A DNA stretch of 57,189 nucleotides from an uncultured Clostridia bacterium (GTDB lineage Bacteria > Bacillota > Clostridia > Oscillospirales > Ruminococcaceae): contig CALWNU010000004.1 in assembly GCA_944382905.1 (NCBI GenBank), positions 1 to 57,189 on the forward strand. Direction: 5' to 3'. Below, one piece after another: positions 8,804 through 17,282 of this stretch. A program made the translations under genes and the position numbers. The notes under the pieces are model-generated. The model was given only the letters and a program-made list of their open reading frames with translations. It searched no databases and was not told the DNA's origin. The number at the start of each line of letters is the position of its first letter. Position 1 is the first letter of the stretch.

Positions 8804-8826
8804 GGGCGGACGCAATCCGTCCGCCC
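8804..8826 (-). terminator. GC-rich hairpin just after rpsO
   Basis: GGGCGGAC (8804-8811) / GTCCGCCC (8819-8826) lies directly after the rpsO stop. There is no T-tract on the minus strand, so it is more likely a processing or mRNA-stability stem or a weak terminator than a full stop before pnp. Confidence 0.4.
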
Positions 8827-8839
8827 TCCGGCATCCATT

Positions 8840-9106
8840 TTACTTTCTCAAGCCCAATTTCGCCACAATCGCACGATACCGCTCGATATCGGTTTTCTGC
8901 AGGTAGTTGAGCAGGTTGCGCCGATGGCCGACCATTTTCAGCAGCCCGCGGCGGGAATGGTGATCCTTCTGATGGATCTTCAGATGCTCGGTCAAATCGT
9001 TGATCCGTTTGGACAAAACGGCAATTTGTACTTCGGGCGATCCGGTGTCGTTTTCATGGGTTTTGTTCGCTTCGATAATCGCAGCTTTTTCTTCTTTTAA
9101 CAGCAT
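8840..9106 (-). CDS. rpsO: 30S ribosomal protein S15
   Basis: The ATG at 9106 gives 88 residues, exactly the S15 length, starting [20 protein letters not shown]. Conserved parts are [29 protein letters not shown] and [13 protein letters not shown], which bind 16S rRNA. A GGTGGAAAG ribosome binding site precedes it; the in-frame codons upstream are leader. It has its own promoter overlapping the end of ribF and is followed by pnp. Confidence 0.97.
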   Translation of the reverse strand: MLLKEEKAAIIEANKTHENDTGSPEVQIAVLSKRINDLTEHLKIHQKDHHSRRGLLKMVGHRRNLLNYLQKTDIERYRAIVAKLGLRK

Positions 9107-9150
9107 AATTCTTTCCACCTTTTTTAAATTCGCCGGTATCTTCGCAAAGG

Positions 9151-9169
9151 GTTGTGGAAGTTCCCCAAC
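9151..9169 (-). promoter_or_regulatory. Imperfect dyad in the rpsO leader
   Basis: A 19-base imperfect dyad (GTTG and GGA paired with TCC and CAAC) lies in the roughly 100-base leader between the rpsO promoter and start. S15 represses its own mRNA through leader structures in several bacteria; that this dyad takes part is only a suggestion. Confidence 0.25.
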
Positions 9170-9211
9170 GGGCATCCCCCTAAGCCAGGGTACGGCAAGA
9201 TTAGCTTATGT

Positions 9212-9240
9212 ATTATACCATGGGTTTTTCTGATTGTAAA
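9212..9240 (-). promoter_or_regulatory. Sigma-A promoter of rpsO-pnp, inside the 3' end of ribF
   Basis: Minus strand TTTACA (9235-9240), 17 bases, TATAAT (9212-9217). The -10 overlaps the ribF stop codon, so rpsO-pnp is separable from the upstream nusA-ribF transcript. Confidence 0.8.
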
Positions 9241-10127
9241 GCGTTTTTCACAATTTCTTTCGCCCGCTGGGCGTCTTGCGCAATCTGGTCGCGGAGCAGC
9301 TCCACCGATGCAAACTTCTGCTCTGGGCGCAGGAAAGACAAAAAGGAAACCGGAACCTGCCGCCCGTACAAATCCCCCGAAAAATCAATCAAATAGGTCT
9401 CTGCCCGGGGGGCCATGCCCTGCTCCACCGTCGGGCGCACGCCGATATTGGTCACGCCGGCATAGATTTTTCCATCCACCTGCGCCATCGTCGCGTAAAC
9501 GCCCAGCCTCGGCAAAGCCATCTGCGGCGGGATAGGCTGGTTGATGGTGGGAAATTGCAGTTTGCGCCCCAGCTGCTTGCCGTGCGCCACCGGAAAATCC
9601 AAACAGTACAGGCGGCCTAACAGCTTCGCCGCTTTTTCCATCTGCCCTTGGGCAATGGCCTGCCGCACCCGGGTGGAACTGACCGCTTCGCCCTCGTCCA
9701 AGACTTCTTCCAGGATGGTGCAGGCAATGCCATAGGGCCGGCAAAGCGCTTCCAACGTCTTCGCATCGCAGGAAGCTCCTTTTCCAAAGCGGAAATCCTG
9801 CCCGCAGCAGACCGCCGCCGCGCGCATCCGTTCTTGCAGGATCCGCTGTACAAATTCCTCTCCAGACATATTGCAAAACGCCGAAAAATCCGGGGCGTAA
9901 ATTTCCTGGATCCCCATTGCTTTTAAAAGCTCGGTCTTCTGCTCCAATGTAGTCAGTTCCCCAGCCCCCTTTTTTTTCGCAGGGCCAGACCCGTTCATTG
10001 TAAAAGTAAAGACTGCTGGGATCAAGGAATCTCCAGCTAAAGTCACCGCCGTCTCAATCACCCGGCGATGCCCCCTGTGCACGCCGTCAAAAAAGCCCAA
10101 CGCCACCGAAGTCTGCTGATTTTCCAC
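9213..10127 (-). CDS. ribF: Bifunctional riboflavin kinase / FAD synthetase
   Basis: The N-terminal FAD synthetase domain has the nucleotidyltransferase motif GFFDGVHRGHR; the C-terminal flavokinase domain has LQFPTINQP and GVTNIGVRPT. It makes FMN and then FAD from riboflavin. I choose GTG at 10127 (304 residues) because GGGGAGGA sits 8 bases before it; the in-frame extension to 10193 has no such site and overlaps truB. It follows truB in the usual Firmicutes order. Confidence 0.93.
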   Translation of the reverse strand: MENQQTSVALGFFDGVHRGHRRVIETAVTLAGDSLIPAVFTFTMNGSGPAKKKGAGELTTLEQKTELLKAMGIQEIYAPDFSAFCNMSGEEFVQRILQERMRAAAVCCGQDFRFGKGASCDAKTLEALCRPYGIACTILEEVLDEGEAVSSTRVRQAIAQGQMEKAAKLLGRLYCLDFPVAHGKQLGRKLQFPTINQPIPPQMALPRLGVYATMAQVDGKIYAGVTNIGVRPTVEQGMAPRAETYLIDFSGDLYGRQVPVSFLSFLRPEQKFASVELLRDQIAQDAQRAKEIVKNALQSEKPMV

Positions 10128-10182
10128 TTTCCATTCCTCCCCGCGGCAATTCAGGCGCGGCATCCTGCCTGTTCCGCCAAAA

Positions 10183-11109
10183 TCACCGCACAAACAGCTT
10201 ATAAATGAGAAGCCGCCCTTCTTTCTGGATTCCCAGCCCCAAAAAGGTGCCGTCCGGATCCAGCACGCGAAACACGCCTTCCATCCCGGCGCAACCCGCC
10301 TTTTGCGCGTCCAGCTGAACCCCGTTTCGGAACATCACGGCCTGCCTGGCCGACAGCCGCACCGCTTCATACGCCGAAAACGCGGTTTCCACCGGCAGCA
10401 CCTTCTGTTCCAGCATCCCTTCGTCCGCCAGCTGCTGCGCCTGGGCGATGGTAATCGCGTCCTCTACCCGGTAACCGGAAGACACCACCCGCCGCAGCGT
10501 CGTCATCACCGCGCCGCAGCCCAATGCTTGCCCCACGTCATGGCATAGGGTACGCACATAGGTCCCTTTGGAACAGCGGACAAAAATGCTGTAAAGCCCC
10601 TGCGCTTCCTGCGCGTGCAAAAGGCGCAGTTCATGGACCGTGACCGGGCGGGGATCCCGTTCTACTTCAATCCCTTCCCGCGCCAGGTCGTAAAGCCTTC
10701 TCCCCTGCACCCAAACGGCGGAATACATGGGCGGCACCTGCATCAGATCGCCCTGGAACCGGCGCAGCACCGCCTCCACCTGTTCCTTACTGCAGGAGAA
10801 AGGGCTTTGGGTCAACAATTTGCCCGTCCGGTCCTGGGTATCCGTCGTCTGCCCCAGCTGGAACCACGCTTCATACGCTTTGGTCCGATCCGGCAGGATA
10901 TCGCAGGCTTTGGTCGCAGTCCCCAAAAACAAAGGAAGCACCCCCGTCGCCATGGGGTCCAGGGTCCCGCCGTGCCCTACCTTGCGGGTGCGGGCAATCC
11001 CCCGGACCTTTGCCACCACGTCAAACGACGTATATCCTTCCGGTTTATCAATCAATAAAATGCCGTTGAGCCCCCTGTCCGGCGGGCTCTGGCCGTTTTG
11101 CCGGATCAA
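10183..11109 (-). CDS. truB: tRNA pseudouridine-55 synthase
   Basis: TruB motifs are clear: LLIDKPEGYTSFDVVAKVR and GHGGTLDPMATGVLPL, with the catalytic aspartate in TLDP. It makes pseudouridine 55 in the T-loop of tRNAs. I place the start at TTG 11109, 7 bases after AAGGAGG. This TTG overlaps the nrnA stop as TTGA, so the two are translationally coupled. The product is 308 residues, normal for the family. Confidence 0.93.
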   Translation of the reverse strand: MIRQNGQSPPDRGLNGILLIDKPEGYTSFDVVAKVRGIARTRKVGHGGTLDPMATGVLPLFLGTATKACDILPDRTKAYEAWFQLGQTTDTQDRTGKLLTQSPFSCSKEQVEAVLRRFQGDLMQVPPMYSAVWVQGRRLYDLAREGIEVERDPRPVTVHELRLLHAQEAQGLYSIFVRCSKGTYVRTLCHDVGQALGCGAVMTTLRRVVSSGYRVEDAITIAQAQQLADEGMLEQKVLPVETAFSAYEAVRLSARQAVMFRNGVQLDAQKAGCAGMEGVFRVLDPDGTFLGLGIQKEGRLLIYKLFVR

Positions 11110-12053
11110 ATTCCAGCCTCCTTGCAAGCGTCGATAGCCGCTTGGATGATTTTTCCCCTGCAGGATTCCAGCGTCCCTTCCAAAAAGCAGCCCGCCGCAC
11201 GGGCATGGCCGCCGCCGCCGAACCGGGCGCAGATCACCGAAGCGTCAATCCGTTCCACCGTCCGCAAAGAGATTTTAAATCCATCCGGCCTCTCCCGCAG
11301 GGTGATGCCGATTTTTACCCCTTCGATCTCCCTCGGGATGGAGGACAAGCCGTCCAGTTCCGATTCCCGGGCGCCGGTACGCGCTAGCATTTCGCTTGTC
11401 ACCGCAATGGCCGCAATCTTCCCATCCAGCGCATAGACCAAGGAGTCCAGCACTTCCCGCTCCATGGCGATCCGCGCTTTGGATTTGGTGCTGAACATCT
11501 GCCGGTTGATCCGGTAGGCGTTCGCCCCAAGGTCCATCATATCCGCCGCCGTCCGAAGGGTATCCGACGTCACATTGGAATATTGAAAACAGCCGGTATC
11601 GGTGCACAGCCCGGTATAGATGCATTCGGCGATTTTCACATCCGGCTGCACCCCCAGCCCGCGGATGATCTCAATCATGATCTCCGCCGTTGCCGCAGCC
11701 GTATCCCGCAGCAGGGTACGGGCCGCATATCCCCGGTTGGAGGGATGGTGGTCGATACACAAATCCACCCGATCGGCCCAGCAGGAAAGCGCCTTTCCCA
11801 GCAGCTGCGGGTCTGCCACATCTACCGCCACAACACACTGCGGATCGAACGACGGCATTGTTTCCGGCAGCAGGTAGCCAAACTGCGGCGGGATGGGGTC
11901 CGAGCAGGCTACCTGCGTCTGCTTGCCCATGGCCCGCAGCGCATAATACAAGCCGAACCCGGAACCCAGCGTATCTCCGTCCGGGCTTTGATGGCACAAA
12001 ATCAAGATCCGGTCCTGCCCTTGGAGGTATTCGCAGGTCTGCTGCACTGTCAT
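11106..12053 (-). CDS. nrnA: DHH/DHHA1 phosphoesterase, NrnA-type nanoRNase/pAp phosphatase
   Basis: DHH motifs I to IV are visible: CHQSPDGDTLGS, VVAVDVADP, CIDHHPSN and CTDTGCFQYSN. The DHHA1 domain ends with GGGHARAAGC. NrnA degrades 2-5 nt RNAs and 3'-phosphoadenosine 5'-phosphate. The ATG at 12053 follows GGAAGG (315 residues). It lies between rbfA and truB, as in many Firmicutes. Confidence 0.92.
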   Translation of the reverse strand: MTVQQTCEYLQGQDRILILCHQSPDGDTLGSGFGLYYALRAMGKQTQVACSDPIPPQFGYLLPETMPSFDPQCVVAVDVADPQLLGKALSCWADRVDLCIDHHPSNRGYAARTLLRDTAAATAEIMIEIIRGLGVQPDVKIAECIYTGLCTDTGCFQYSNVTSDTLRTAADMMDLGANAYRINRQMFSTKSKARIAMEREVLDSLVYALDGKIAAIAVTSEMLARTGARESELDGLSSIPREIEGVKIGITLRERPDGFKISLRTVERIDASVICARFGGGGHARAAGCFLEGTLESCRGKIIQAAIDACKEAGI

Positions 12054-12080
12054 GTTATCATCCTTCCTTTTCCACACACG

Positions 12081-12425
12081 CTAGTCCTGATGCAGGTCAT
12101 GAAGCATCTGATTGATATGGGCGCTGTGCTCAATGGAATCATCTGCAATAAATTGGATTTTGGGGGAACGGCGCAGCTGGATCCGCTGCCCTAGTTCCCG
12201 CCGGACATATCCCGCCGCGTTGTTGAGCCCTTCCACGGCGGATTTTGCCGCATCGATTCCGTCCAAAGAGCTGACATAGACCCGGCACAAGGACAAATCC
12301 TTGCTCAAATCCACCTTCAGGATGCTCAGCAGCCCGTTGATCCTGGGATCTTTCAGCGTCCGCATGATATCTGTCAATTCCCGTTTGACATCCTCGCTGG
12401 TCCGATCCAAGCGAAAACTTGGCAT
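12081..12425 (-). CDS. rbfA: Ribosome-binding factor A
   Basis: The 114 residues match RbfA in length and pattern (DRTSEDVKRELTDIMR, DPRINGLLSI, CRVYVSSLDG, LGQRIQLRRSPKIQFIADDS). RbfA is a cold-shock assembly factor for the 30S subunit. It sits 63 bases after infB and 27 before nrnA in the same transcript. Confidence 0.95.
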   Translation of the reverse strand: MPSFRLDRTSEDVKRELTDIMRTLKDPRINGLLSILKVDLSKDLSLCRVYVSSLDGIDAAKSAVEGLNNAAGYVRRELGQRIQLRRSPKIQFIADDSIEHSAHINQMLHDLHQD

Positions 12426-12488
12426 TTTGCATGCCTCCTTTTTCTTCTGCCGCCTGGCACAATCGCCGTGGGACGGCTGGTTTCCCCA

Positions 12489-14879
12489 TTAGTCTTCCCG
12501 GTATTCCTCTACCACGTAGGCTTCCAGGATATCCCCTTCTTTGATATCGTTGAATTTTTCCATGGTCATGCCGCATTCATAGCCGGAAGCAACTTCCCGC
12601 ACGTCGTCTTTGAACCGCTTGAGGGACGACAGCTTGTCGTCCGCCACGATAATGCCGTCCCGGACTACCCGGATATTGGCATTCCGGGTAATTTTCCCTT
12701 CCAACACATAGCAGCCTGCCACCGTTCCGACCCCGGTGATCTTATATACCTGGCGAATCTCCGCCCGGCCAAGATCCACATCCTTGTATTTGGGCGCCAG
12801 CATGCCCTTCATGGCGGCGGTCACATCTTCAATGGCGTCGTAAATAATCCGGTACAGACGGATCTCCACGCCGCTTTGTTCCGCGTTCTCCTTGGCCACC
12901 GGATCCGGGCGTACATTAAACCCGACGATAATGGCGTTGGACGCTTCGGCCAGCATCACATCTGATTCGCTGACCGCGCCGACGGCGCCGTGGATGACCT
13001 TGACGCGGACTTCGTCGTTGGAAATTTTCTCCAGCGACTGGCGGACTGCTTCTACCGATCCCATTACGTCCGCTTTGACAATAATCGGCAGCTCTTTCAT
13101 CTCTCCCTCAGCAATCTGGGAGAACAGGTTATCCAGCGTGACCTTCTGATAGGATTTGAACACTTCTTCTTTCTGCTCATGGCGGCGCTGTTCCACCAAT
13201 TCCCGGGCAAGGCGTTCATCTTCTACCGCGTTGAATGTATCCCCTGCCGAAGGCACTTCAGCCAGCCCGGTAATCTCCACCGGTACCGACGGGCCCGCTT
13301 CCGGCACCTGTTTGCCCCGGTCGTCCCGCATCACCCGGACGCGGCCCAGCGCTGTGCCGGCAATGATGATATCTCCGGTATGCAGCGTACCGTTCTGCAC
13401 CAAGACGGTGGCCACCGGACCACGCCCTTTGTCCAGCTTGGCCTCGATGACAGTCCCCTTGGCCAACCGGTCCGGATTGGCTTTGAGTTCCTTCATATCC
13501 GCCACCAGCTGCACCATTTCCAGCAGGGTGTCAATGCCCTGCTTGGTCACCGCGGAGACCGGTACGCAGATCACGTCGCCGCCCCATTCTTCCGGCACCA
13601 GCTCATATTCCGTGAGTTCCTGTTTCACCCGCTCCGGGTTCGCCGTATCCTTATCCATCTTGTTGATGGCCACAATGATGGAAACCCCCGCCGCTTTGGC
13701 GTGGTTAATGGCCTCTACGGTCTGCGGCATAATGCCGTCGTCCGCCGCAACCACCAAAATCGCAATATCGGTCACCTGCGCCCCACGGGCCCGCATGGAA
13801 GTAAACGCCTCGTGGCCGGGGGTATCCAAAAAGGTGAGCGGACGGTCGTTGACCATCACCCGGTACGCGCCGATGTGCTGGGTAATCCCGCCGGCTTCGG
13901 TAGAGGTCACGTTGGCATGGCGGATCGCATCCAGCAGCGAGGTTTTCCCATGGTCGACGTGGCCCATCACCACCACAACCGGGCTTCTTTCCTGCAGGTT
14001 CTCGTCGTCGTCCTCGCTGTCGTCAATCAGCCGGTCTTCGATGGTCAGCACGACTTCCTTCTCCACCTTGGCGCCAATCTCCATCGCCACCATGGCGGCG
14101 GTATCGTAATCGATCACCTCGGTCACCGACGCCATAACTCCAAGCGCCATCAGCCGTTTGATCACTTCTGCCGCGGTCACCTTCAGACGGGCCGCCAGTT
14201 CGCCCACCTGAATTTCGTCCGGGATGGAAATTTCCAATTTTTGACGCCGCTGCCTCTCCATCTCCAGCCGGCGCATCTTCTGCGCTTCTTTGTCTTTGCG
14301 GGAGAACTGGGCGCGTCCGCGCTGGGCAGAGCGCTGGGTCAGTTTCTGCTTTTTGGCGCCGGTATCCCGGTTGCCCATGCTGGAAGTCGCAATATTATCA
14401 TATTTTTCATTGTATTTATCCAAGTTCACCTGAGAGGTGCGCATATCCACATGCCGCCCCCGGGTCCCGCTGGAACCGGACTCGGAAACCGTAGTCGTCT
14501 GGACCGGCTGGACGCGTTCCTGCCGTCCTTGCCGCGGCGCCTGCCCGGCATGCGCCGGATGGGCCGGTTTGGCTTCCGGATTTTTCTTCTCTTCTTTTTC
14601 AACAGCCGCCGGTTTTTTCTCCGGCTGCGCTTCCGGGGCCTGCTTGGATTCCGGCTGGGCAGGCTGTTCTGGCTGCTGGCCGGAAGCGAAATACCCGTCA
14701 AAATTCTCCACCTGGTTTTTCTGGGTATAGTATTCGAATACGACGTTGAGCTCCTCTTCGGTCAGCGCCGTCATATGTTTTTTCGGCGTATCAAAATATT
14801 TCCCCAGCAGCGCGATTACGTCCTTGCTCGGGACATTCAAATCCTTGGCCACTTCGTGGACCCGGTATTTTATCATCAT
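12489..14879 (-). CDS. infB: Translation initiation factor IF-2
   Basis: The 796-residue protein starts with an IF2-N domain ([21 protein letters not shown]), followed by a long charged linker rich in Q, P, E, K and R, a second IF2-N domain, then the GTPase domain with [23 protein letters not shown] and NKMDK, and the C-terminal initiator-tRNA binding domains. The start overlaps the ylxQ stop as ATGA. Codon-rich shadows on the opposite strand are not genes. Confidence 0.98.
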   Translation of the reverse strand: MMIKYRVHEVAKDLNVPSKDVIALLGKYFDTPKKHMTALTEEELNVVFEYYTQKNQVENFDGYFASGQQPEQPAQPESKQAPEAQPEKKPAAVEKEEKKNPEAKPAHPAHAGQAPRQGRQERVQPVQTTTVSESGSSGTRGRHVDMRTSQVNLDKYNEKYDNIATSSMGNRDTGAKKQKLTQRSAQRGRAQFSRKDKEAQKMRRLEMERQRRQKLEISIPDEIQVGELAARLKVTAAEVIKRLMALGVMASVTEVIDYDTAAMVAMEIGAKVEKEVVLTIEDRLIDDSEDDDENLQERSPVVVVMGHVDHGKTSLLDAIRHANVTSTEAGGITQHIGAYRVMVNDRPLTFLDTPGHEAFTSMRARGAQVTDIAILVVAADDGIMPQTVEAINHAKAAGVSIIVAINKMDKDTANPERVKQELTEYELVPEEWGGDVICVPVSAVTKQGIDTLLEMVQLVADMKELKANPDRLAKGTVIEAKLDKGRGPVATVLVQNGTLHTGDIIIAGTALGRVRVMRDDRGKQVPEAGPSVPVEITGLAEVPSAGDTFNAVEDERLARELVEQRRHEQKEEVFKSYQKVTLDNLFSQIAEGEMKELPIIVKADVMGSVEAVRQSLEKISNDEVRVKVIHGAVGAVSESDVMLAEASNAIIVGFNVRPDPVAKENAEQSGVEIRLYRIIYDAIEDVTAAMKGMLAPKYKDVDLGRAEIRQVYKITGVGTVAGCYVLEGKITRNANIRVVRDGIIVADDKLSSLKRFKDDVREVASGYECGMTMEKFNDIKEGDILEAYVVEEYRED

Positions 14880-15199
14880 AATGCAGATTCCTCCTTGTTC
14901 GCATCACCGGCCATCTGCGCCAGTTTTCCGGCCAGACCTTCCTCTGTCACCGCCAGGATGCCTGCCCGCTTTCCCACCGAAAACCAGACCTCATCCATGC
15001 TCATCGGCAGCCGCTGTACCGAAACGCCGGACTTTTGGCAAACCAGCGCAATCTCTTTCCGGGACTTGGGGGACAGATCGTTTGCCAGCAGCACCAGCCC
15101 CGCTTTCTTCTTTTCCACTGCTTCTTTCACCGCGTCAAACCCCCAAACCAGCTTTCCGGCCTTCCGGGTCAAAGACAGCAGGGAAGCAAGCTTATTCAC
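14876..15199 (-). CDS. ylxQ: L7Ae-family RNA-binding protein YlxQ
   Basis: A 107-residue L7Ae/L30e-fold protein with the pattern [34 protein letters not shown] and [10 protein letters not shown]. YlxQ-type proteins are K-turn RNA binders of uncertain role. It overlaps ylxR by 8 bases and infB by 4, the standard order nusA-ylxR-ylxQ-infB. Confidence 0.92.
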   Translation of the reverse strand: MNKLASLLSLTRKAGKLVWGFDAVKEAVEKKKAGLVLLANDLSPKSRKEIALVCQKSGVSVQRLPMSMDEVWFSVGKRAGILAVTEEGLAGKLAQMAGDANKEESAL

Positions 15200-15461
15200 C
15201 GCTTTGCAGTTCCCCCTCCATTTTATCGTAAATCTCGTCCGGGATCCGGCAGGAGAAGGTCTTTTCCAACCTTCTTGCCTTTCTGGCTTTCTGCAGGCAT
15301 TGGAGATCCCGGCAGACGTAGGCGCCGCGGCCGGCTTTTTTCCCTGTCAGGTCCAGCGAAATCTCGCCCGCTTGGTTTTTGACCACCCGAACCATTTCCC
15401 GCTTAGGCTTCATCTGCCCGCAGCCAGTACACATCCGCATCGGGACTTTTCTTGTTTGCAA
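15192..15461 (-). CDS. ylxR: YlxR/RnpM (DUF448) RNA-binding protein
   Basis: The 89-residue protein has the DUF448 signature MRMCTGCGQMKPKREMVRVV, GRGAYVC and CLQKARK. In Bacillus the homologue (RnpM) binds and modulates RNase P. It lies 29 bases after nusA and overlaps ylxQ. Confidence 0.92.
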   Translation of the reverse strand: MQTRKVPMRMCTGCGQMKPKREMVRVVKNQAGEISLDLTGKKAGRGAYVCRDLQCLQKARKARRLEKTFSCRIPDEIYDKMEGELQSGE

Positions 15462-15490
15462 TGTTCCATCTCCTTCCCGGCATGCTGAGA

Positions 15491-16543
15491 TTATTCTTCC
15501 CCGTAAAATCCGCTTTCCGGCTTGATGTCGATTTTCCAGCCGGTTAACTTGGCGGCCAGGCGGGCGTTCTGCCCTTTGTTGCCGATGGCCAGGGACAGCT
15601 GGTTATCCGGCACCTTGACCACGCAGCTCTTGCTTCCGTCTTCTGCGATTTCCACCGATACCACCTGGGACGGGGAAAGCGCCGCGGCGATAAATTCCGC
15701 CGGGTCTTCCGAATACTTCACCACATCGATTTTCTCTCCGCCCAGTTCGTCTACAATCTTTGCCACTCTCGTTCCCTTCGGCCCGATGCAGGCGCCTACC
15801 GCATCCACATTCGGGTCCTTGGAGTAAACGGCAATCTTGGTGCGGGACCCAGCCTCCCGGGAAATGGCCTTTAATTCTACCGTCCCGTCGTACAGCTCCG
15901 GCACTTCCATCTCAAACAGCCGTTTGACCAGCCCAGGATGGGTCCGGGAAAGCATAACCCGCGGGCCGCGGTCGGTGGCGGCGACCTCCACCACATACAC
16001 TTTGACATGGTCCCCTTCCTTCAGCTCCTCGCCGGGGACCTGCTCCTGGCGGGTGAGCATCGCTTCGGATTTGCCAATCTCCAGCGTGACCGAACCCCGG
16101 GTCGGGTCGGTGCGGATCACCTTGGCCGAAATGATTTCGTGCTCCCGGCTTTGGAATTCCTGCATCATCTGGCCGCGTTCCGCTTCTCGAATGCCCTGGC
16201 GGATGACATGTTTTGCCGCCTGGGCCGCAATCCGGCCGAACTGTTTGGTTTCCAACGGGATATCTACCACCGAACCGATTTGCGCCTTTTTGTCATATTG
16301 GTAGGCGTCATGAAGCAGAATTTCCGTATTGGGGTTTTCCACCGCCTCTACAACGGTTTTGCGGATGGCTACCTCAAATTTCCCCTGTTCCGGGTCAATC
16401 TCCACCAGCGCATTTTCGCTGCCGCCAAAATCCCGCTTCACCGCAATCCCGATCGCAGCTTTGATCCGCTCCAGCAGATACTCGGCGGGAATGCCCTTTT
16501 CCTTTTCCAGCAGGGCCAATGCCTCAAAAAATTCGGTGTTCAT
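15491..16543 (-). CDS. nusA: Transcription termination/antitermination factor NusA
   Basis: The 350-residue protein has an N-terminal RNA-polymerase-binding domain (NTEFFEALALLEKEKGI), an S1 domain and two KH domains (VGACIGPKGTRVAKIVDEL; LSLAIGNKGQNARLAAKLT). The length fits the short Firmicutes form without C-terminal acidic repeats. It overlaps the rimP stop by one base (TAATG), indicating coupling. Confidence 0.96.
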   Translation of the reverse strand: MNTEFFEALALLEKEKGIPAEYLLERIKAAIGIAVKRDFGGSENALVEIDPEQGKFEVAIRKTVVEAVENPNTEILLHDAYQYDKKAQIGSVVDIPLETKQFGRIAAQAAKHVIRQGIREAERGQMMQEFQSREHEIISAKVIRTDPTRGSVTLEIGKSEAMLTRQEQVPGEELKEGDHVKVYVVEVAATDRGPRVMLSRTHPGLVKRLFEMEVPELYDGTVELKAISREAGSRTKIAVYSKDPNVDAVGACIGPKGTRVAKIVDELGGEKIDVVKYSEDPAEFIAAALSPSQVVSVEIAEDGSKSCVVKVPDNQLSLAIGNKGQNARLAAKLTGWKIDIKPESGFYGEE

Positions 16544-17031
16544 TACTTGAGTCCTCCCATATCGATTTCTTCATACAGCCGGACAAACGCCGTCTCATCC
16601 ATGCCAACCGTCATTTCCAGCTCATCATCCAACAGCAAGGTCACTTTTCCGTCCTCGTAGCCAGTCAGCTGGCCGATAAAATCCCGTTCGCCTTCCACCG
16701 GCCGGATCAGCCGCACATGAATCTGCGCACCGACAAACGCGTCGAAATGCTCCGGTCTTCGCAAATCCCGCCCGATCCCCGGCGACGAGACCTCCAGGGT
16801 ATAGCTTTGCGCAATGGGGTCCACTTCATCCAAAAGCGGGCTGAGCCGCCGGCTGACCGCCTCGCAGTCATCAATATTCACGCCCTCCGGCTTGTCAAGG
16901 AATACCCGCAGATACCAAACGGACCCCTCCTTTTCAAACCGAACGTCCCATAAATCCAGGCCCATTTCGTCGGTGATCGGGCGCACCAGATCGGTGACGA
17001 TGTCAACGGTACTTTTCTTTCCGGATGCCAT
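16543..17031 (-). CDS. rimP: Ribosome maturation factor RimP
   Basis: 162 residues with RimP hallmarks: LWDVRFEKEGSVWYLRVFLD, DDCEAVSRRLSPLLDE, YTLEVSSPGIGRDL and a C-terminal Sm-like barrel. It assists 30S maturation and is the first gene of the nusA operon, about 145 bases after the promoter. Confidence 0.95.
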   Translation of the reverse strand: MASGKKSTVDIVTDLVRPITDEMGLDLWDVRFEKEGSVWYLRVFLDKPEGVNIDDCEAVSRRLSPLLDEVDPIAQSYTLEVSSPGIGRDLRRPEHFDAFVGAQIHVRLIRPVEGERDFIGQLTGYEDGKVTLLLDDELEMTVGMDETAFVRLYEEIDMGGLK

Positions 17032-17125
17032 AAATCGCCTCTGCCTTTCTCCGGCCGTTTTTCGCGCCCCGCCGGAAGGGCAACCCTGCTGTTTCGATAA
17101 GGATAGAAAATCCCCTTATACAAAC

Positions 17126-17151
17126 GAAAGAGCGGGAAAACCCACTCTTTC
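17126..17151 (-). promoter_or_regulatory. Leader hairpin upstream of rimP
   Basis: GAAAGAG (17126-17132) / CTCTTTC (17145-17151) with an inner GGG (17134-17136) / CCC (17141-17143) lies about 25 bases after the promoter -10 in the untranslated leader. No T-tract follows on the minus strand, so it is not a simple terminator. It may act in NusA feedback or mRNA stability; this is inference. Confidence 0.45.
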
Positions 17152-17176
17152 ATCATCCATCCTTATACCATAGACT

Positions 17177-17205
17177 ATTGTACCACGCTTTGCAGCGGCA
17201 TGCAA
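17177..17205 (-). promoter_or_regulatory. Sigma-A promoter of the rimP-nusA-infB operon
   Basis: Minus strand TTGCAT (17200-17205), 17 bases, TACAAT (17177-17182). Confidence 0.8.
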
Positions 17206-17282
17206 CCCCTTTTTTCGCCGTTCCCGGGGTTTTTCCGCCGAAAAAGGCAAACCCTGCAGGGATTATTCCCCCGCCTGGCGCT

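Noticed and set aside
12990..15488. 832-residue open frame on the plus strand
   Set aside because: It is the antisense shadow of infB and ylxQ; His/Arg-rich composition, no ribosome binding site and no family pattern.
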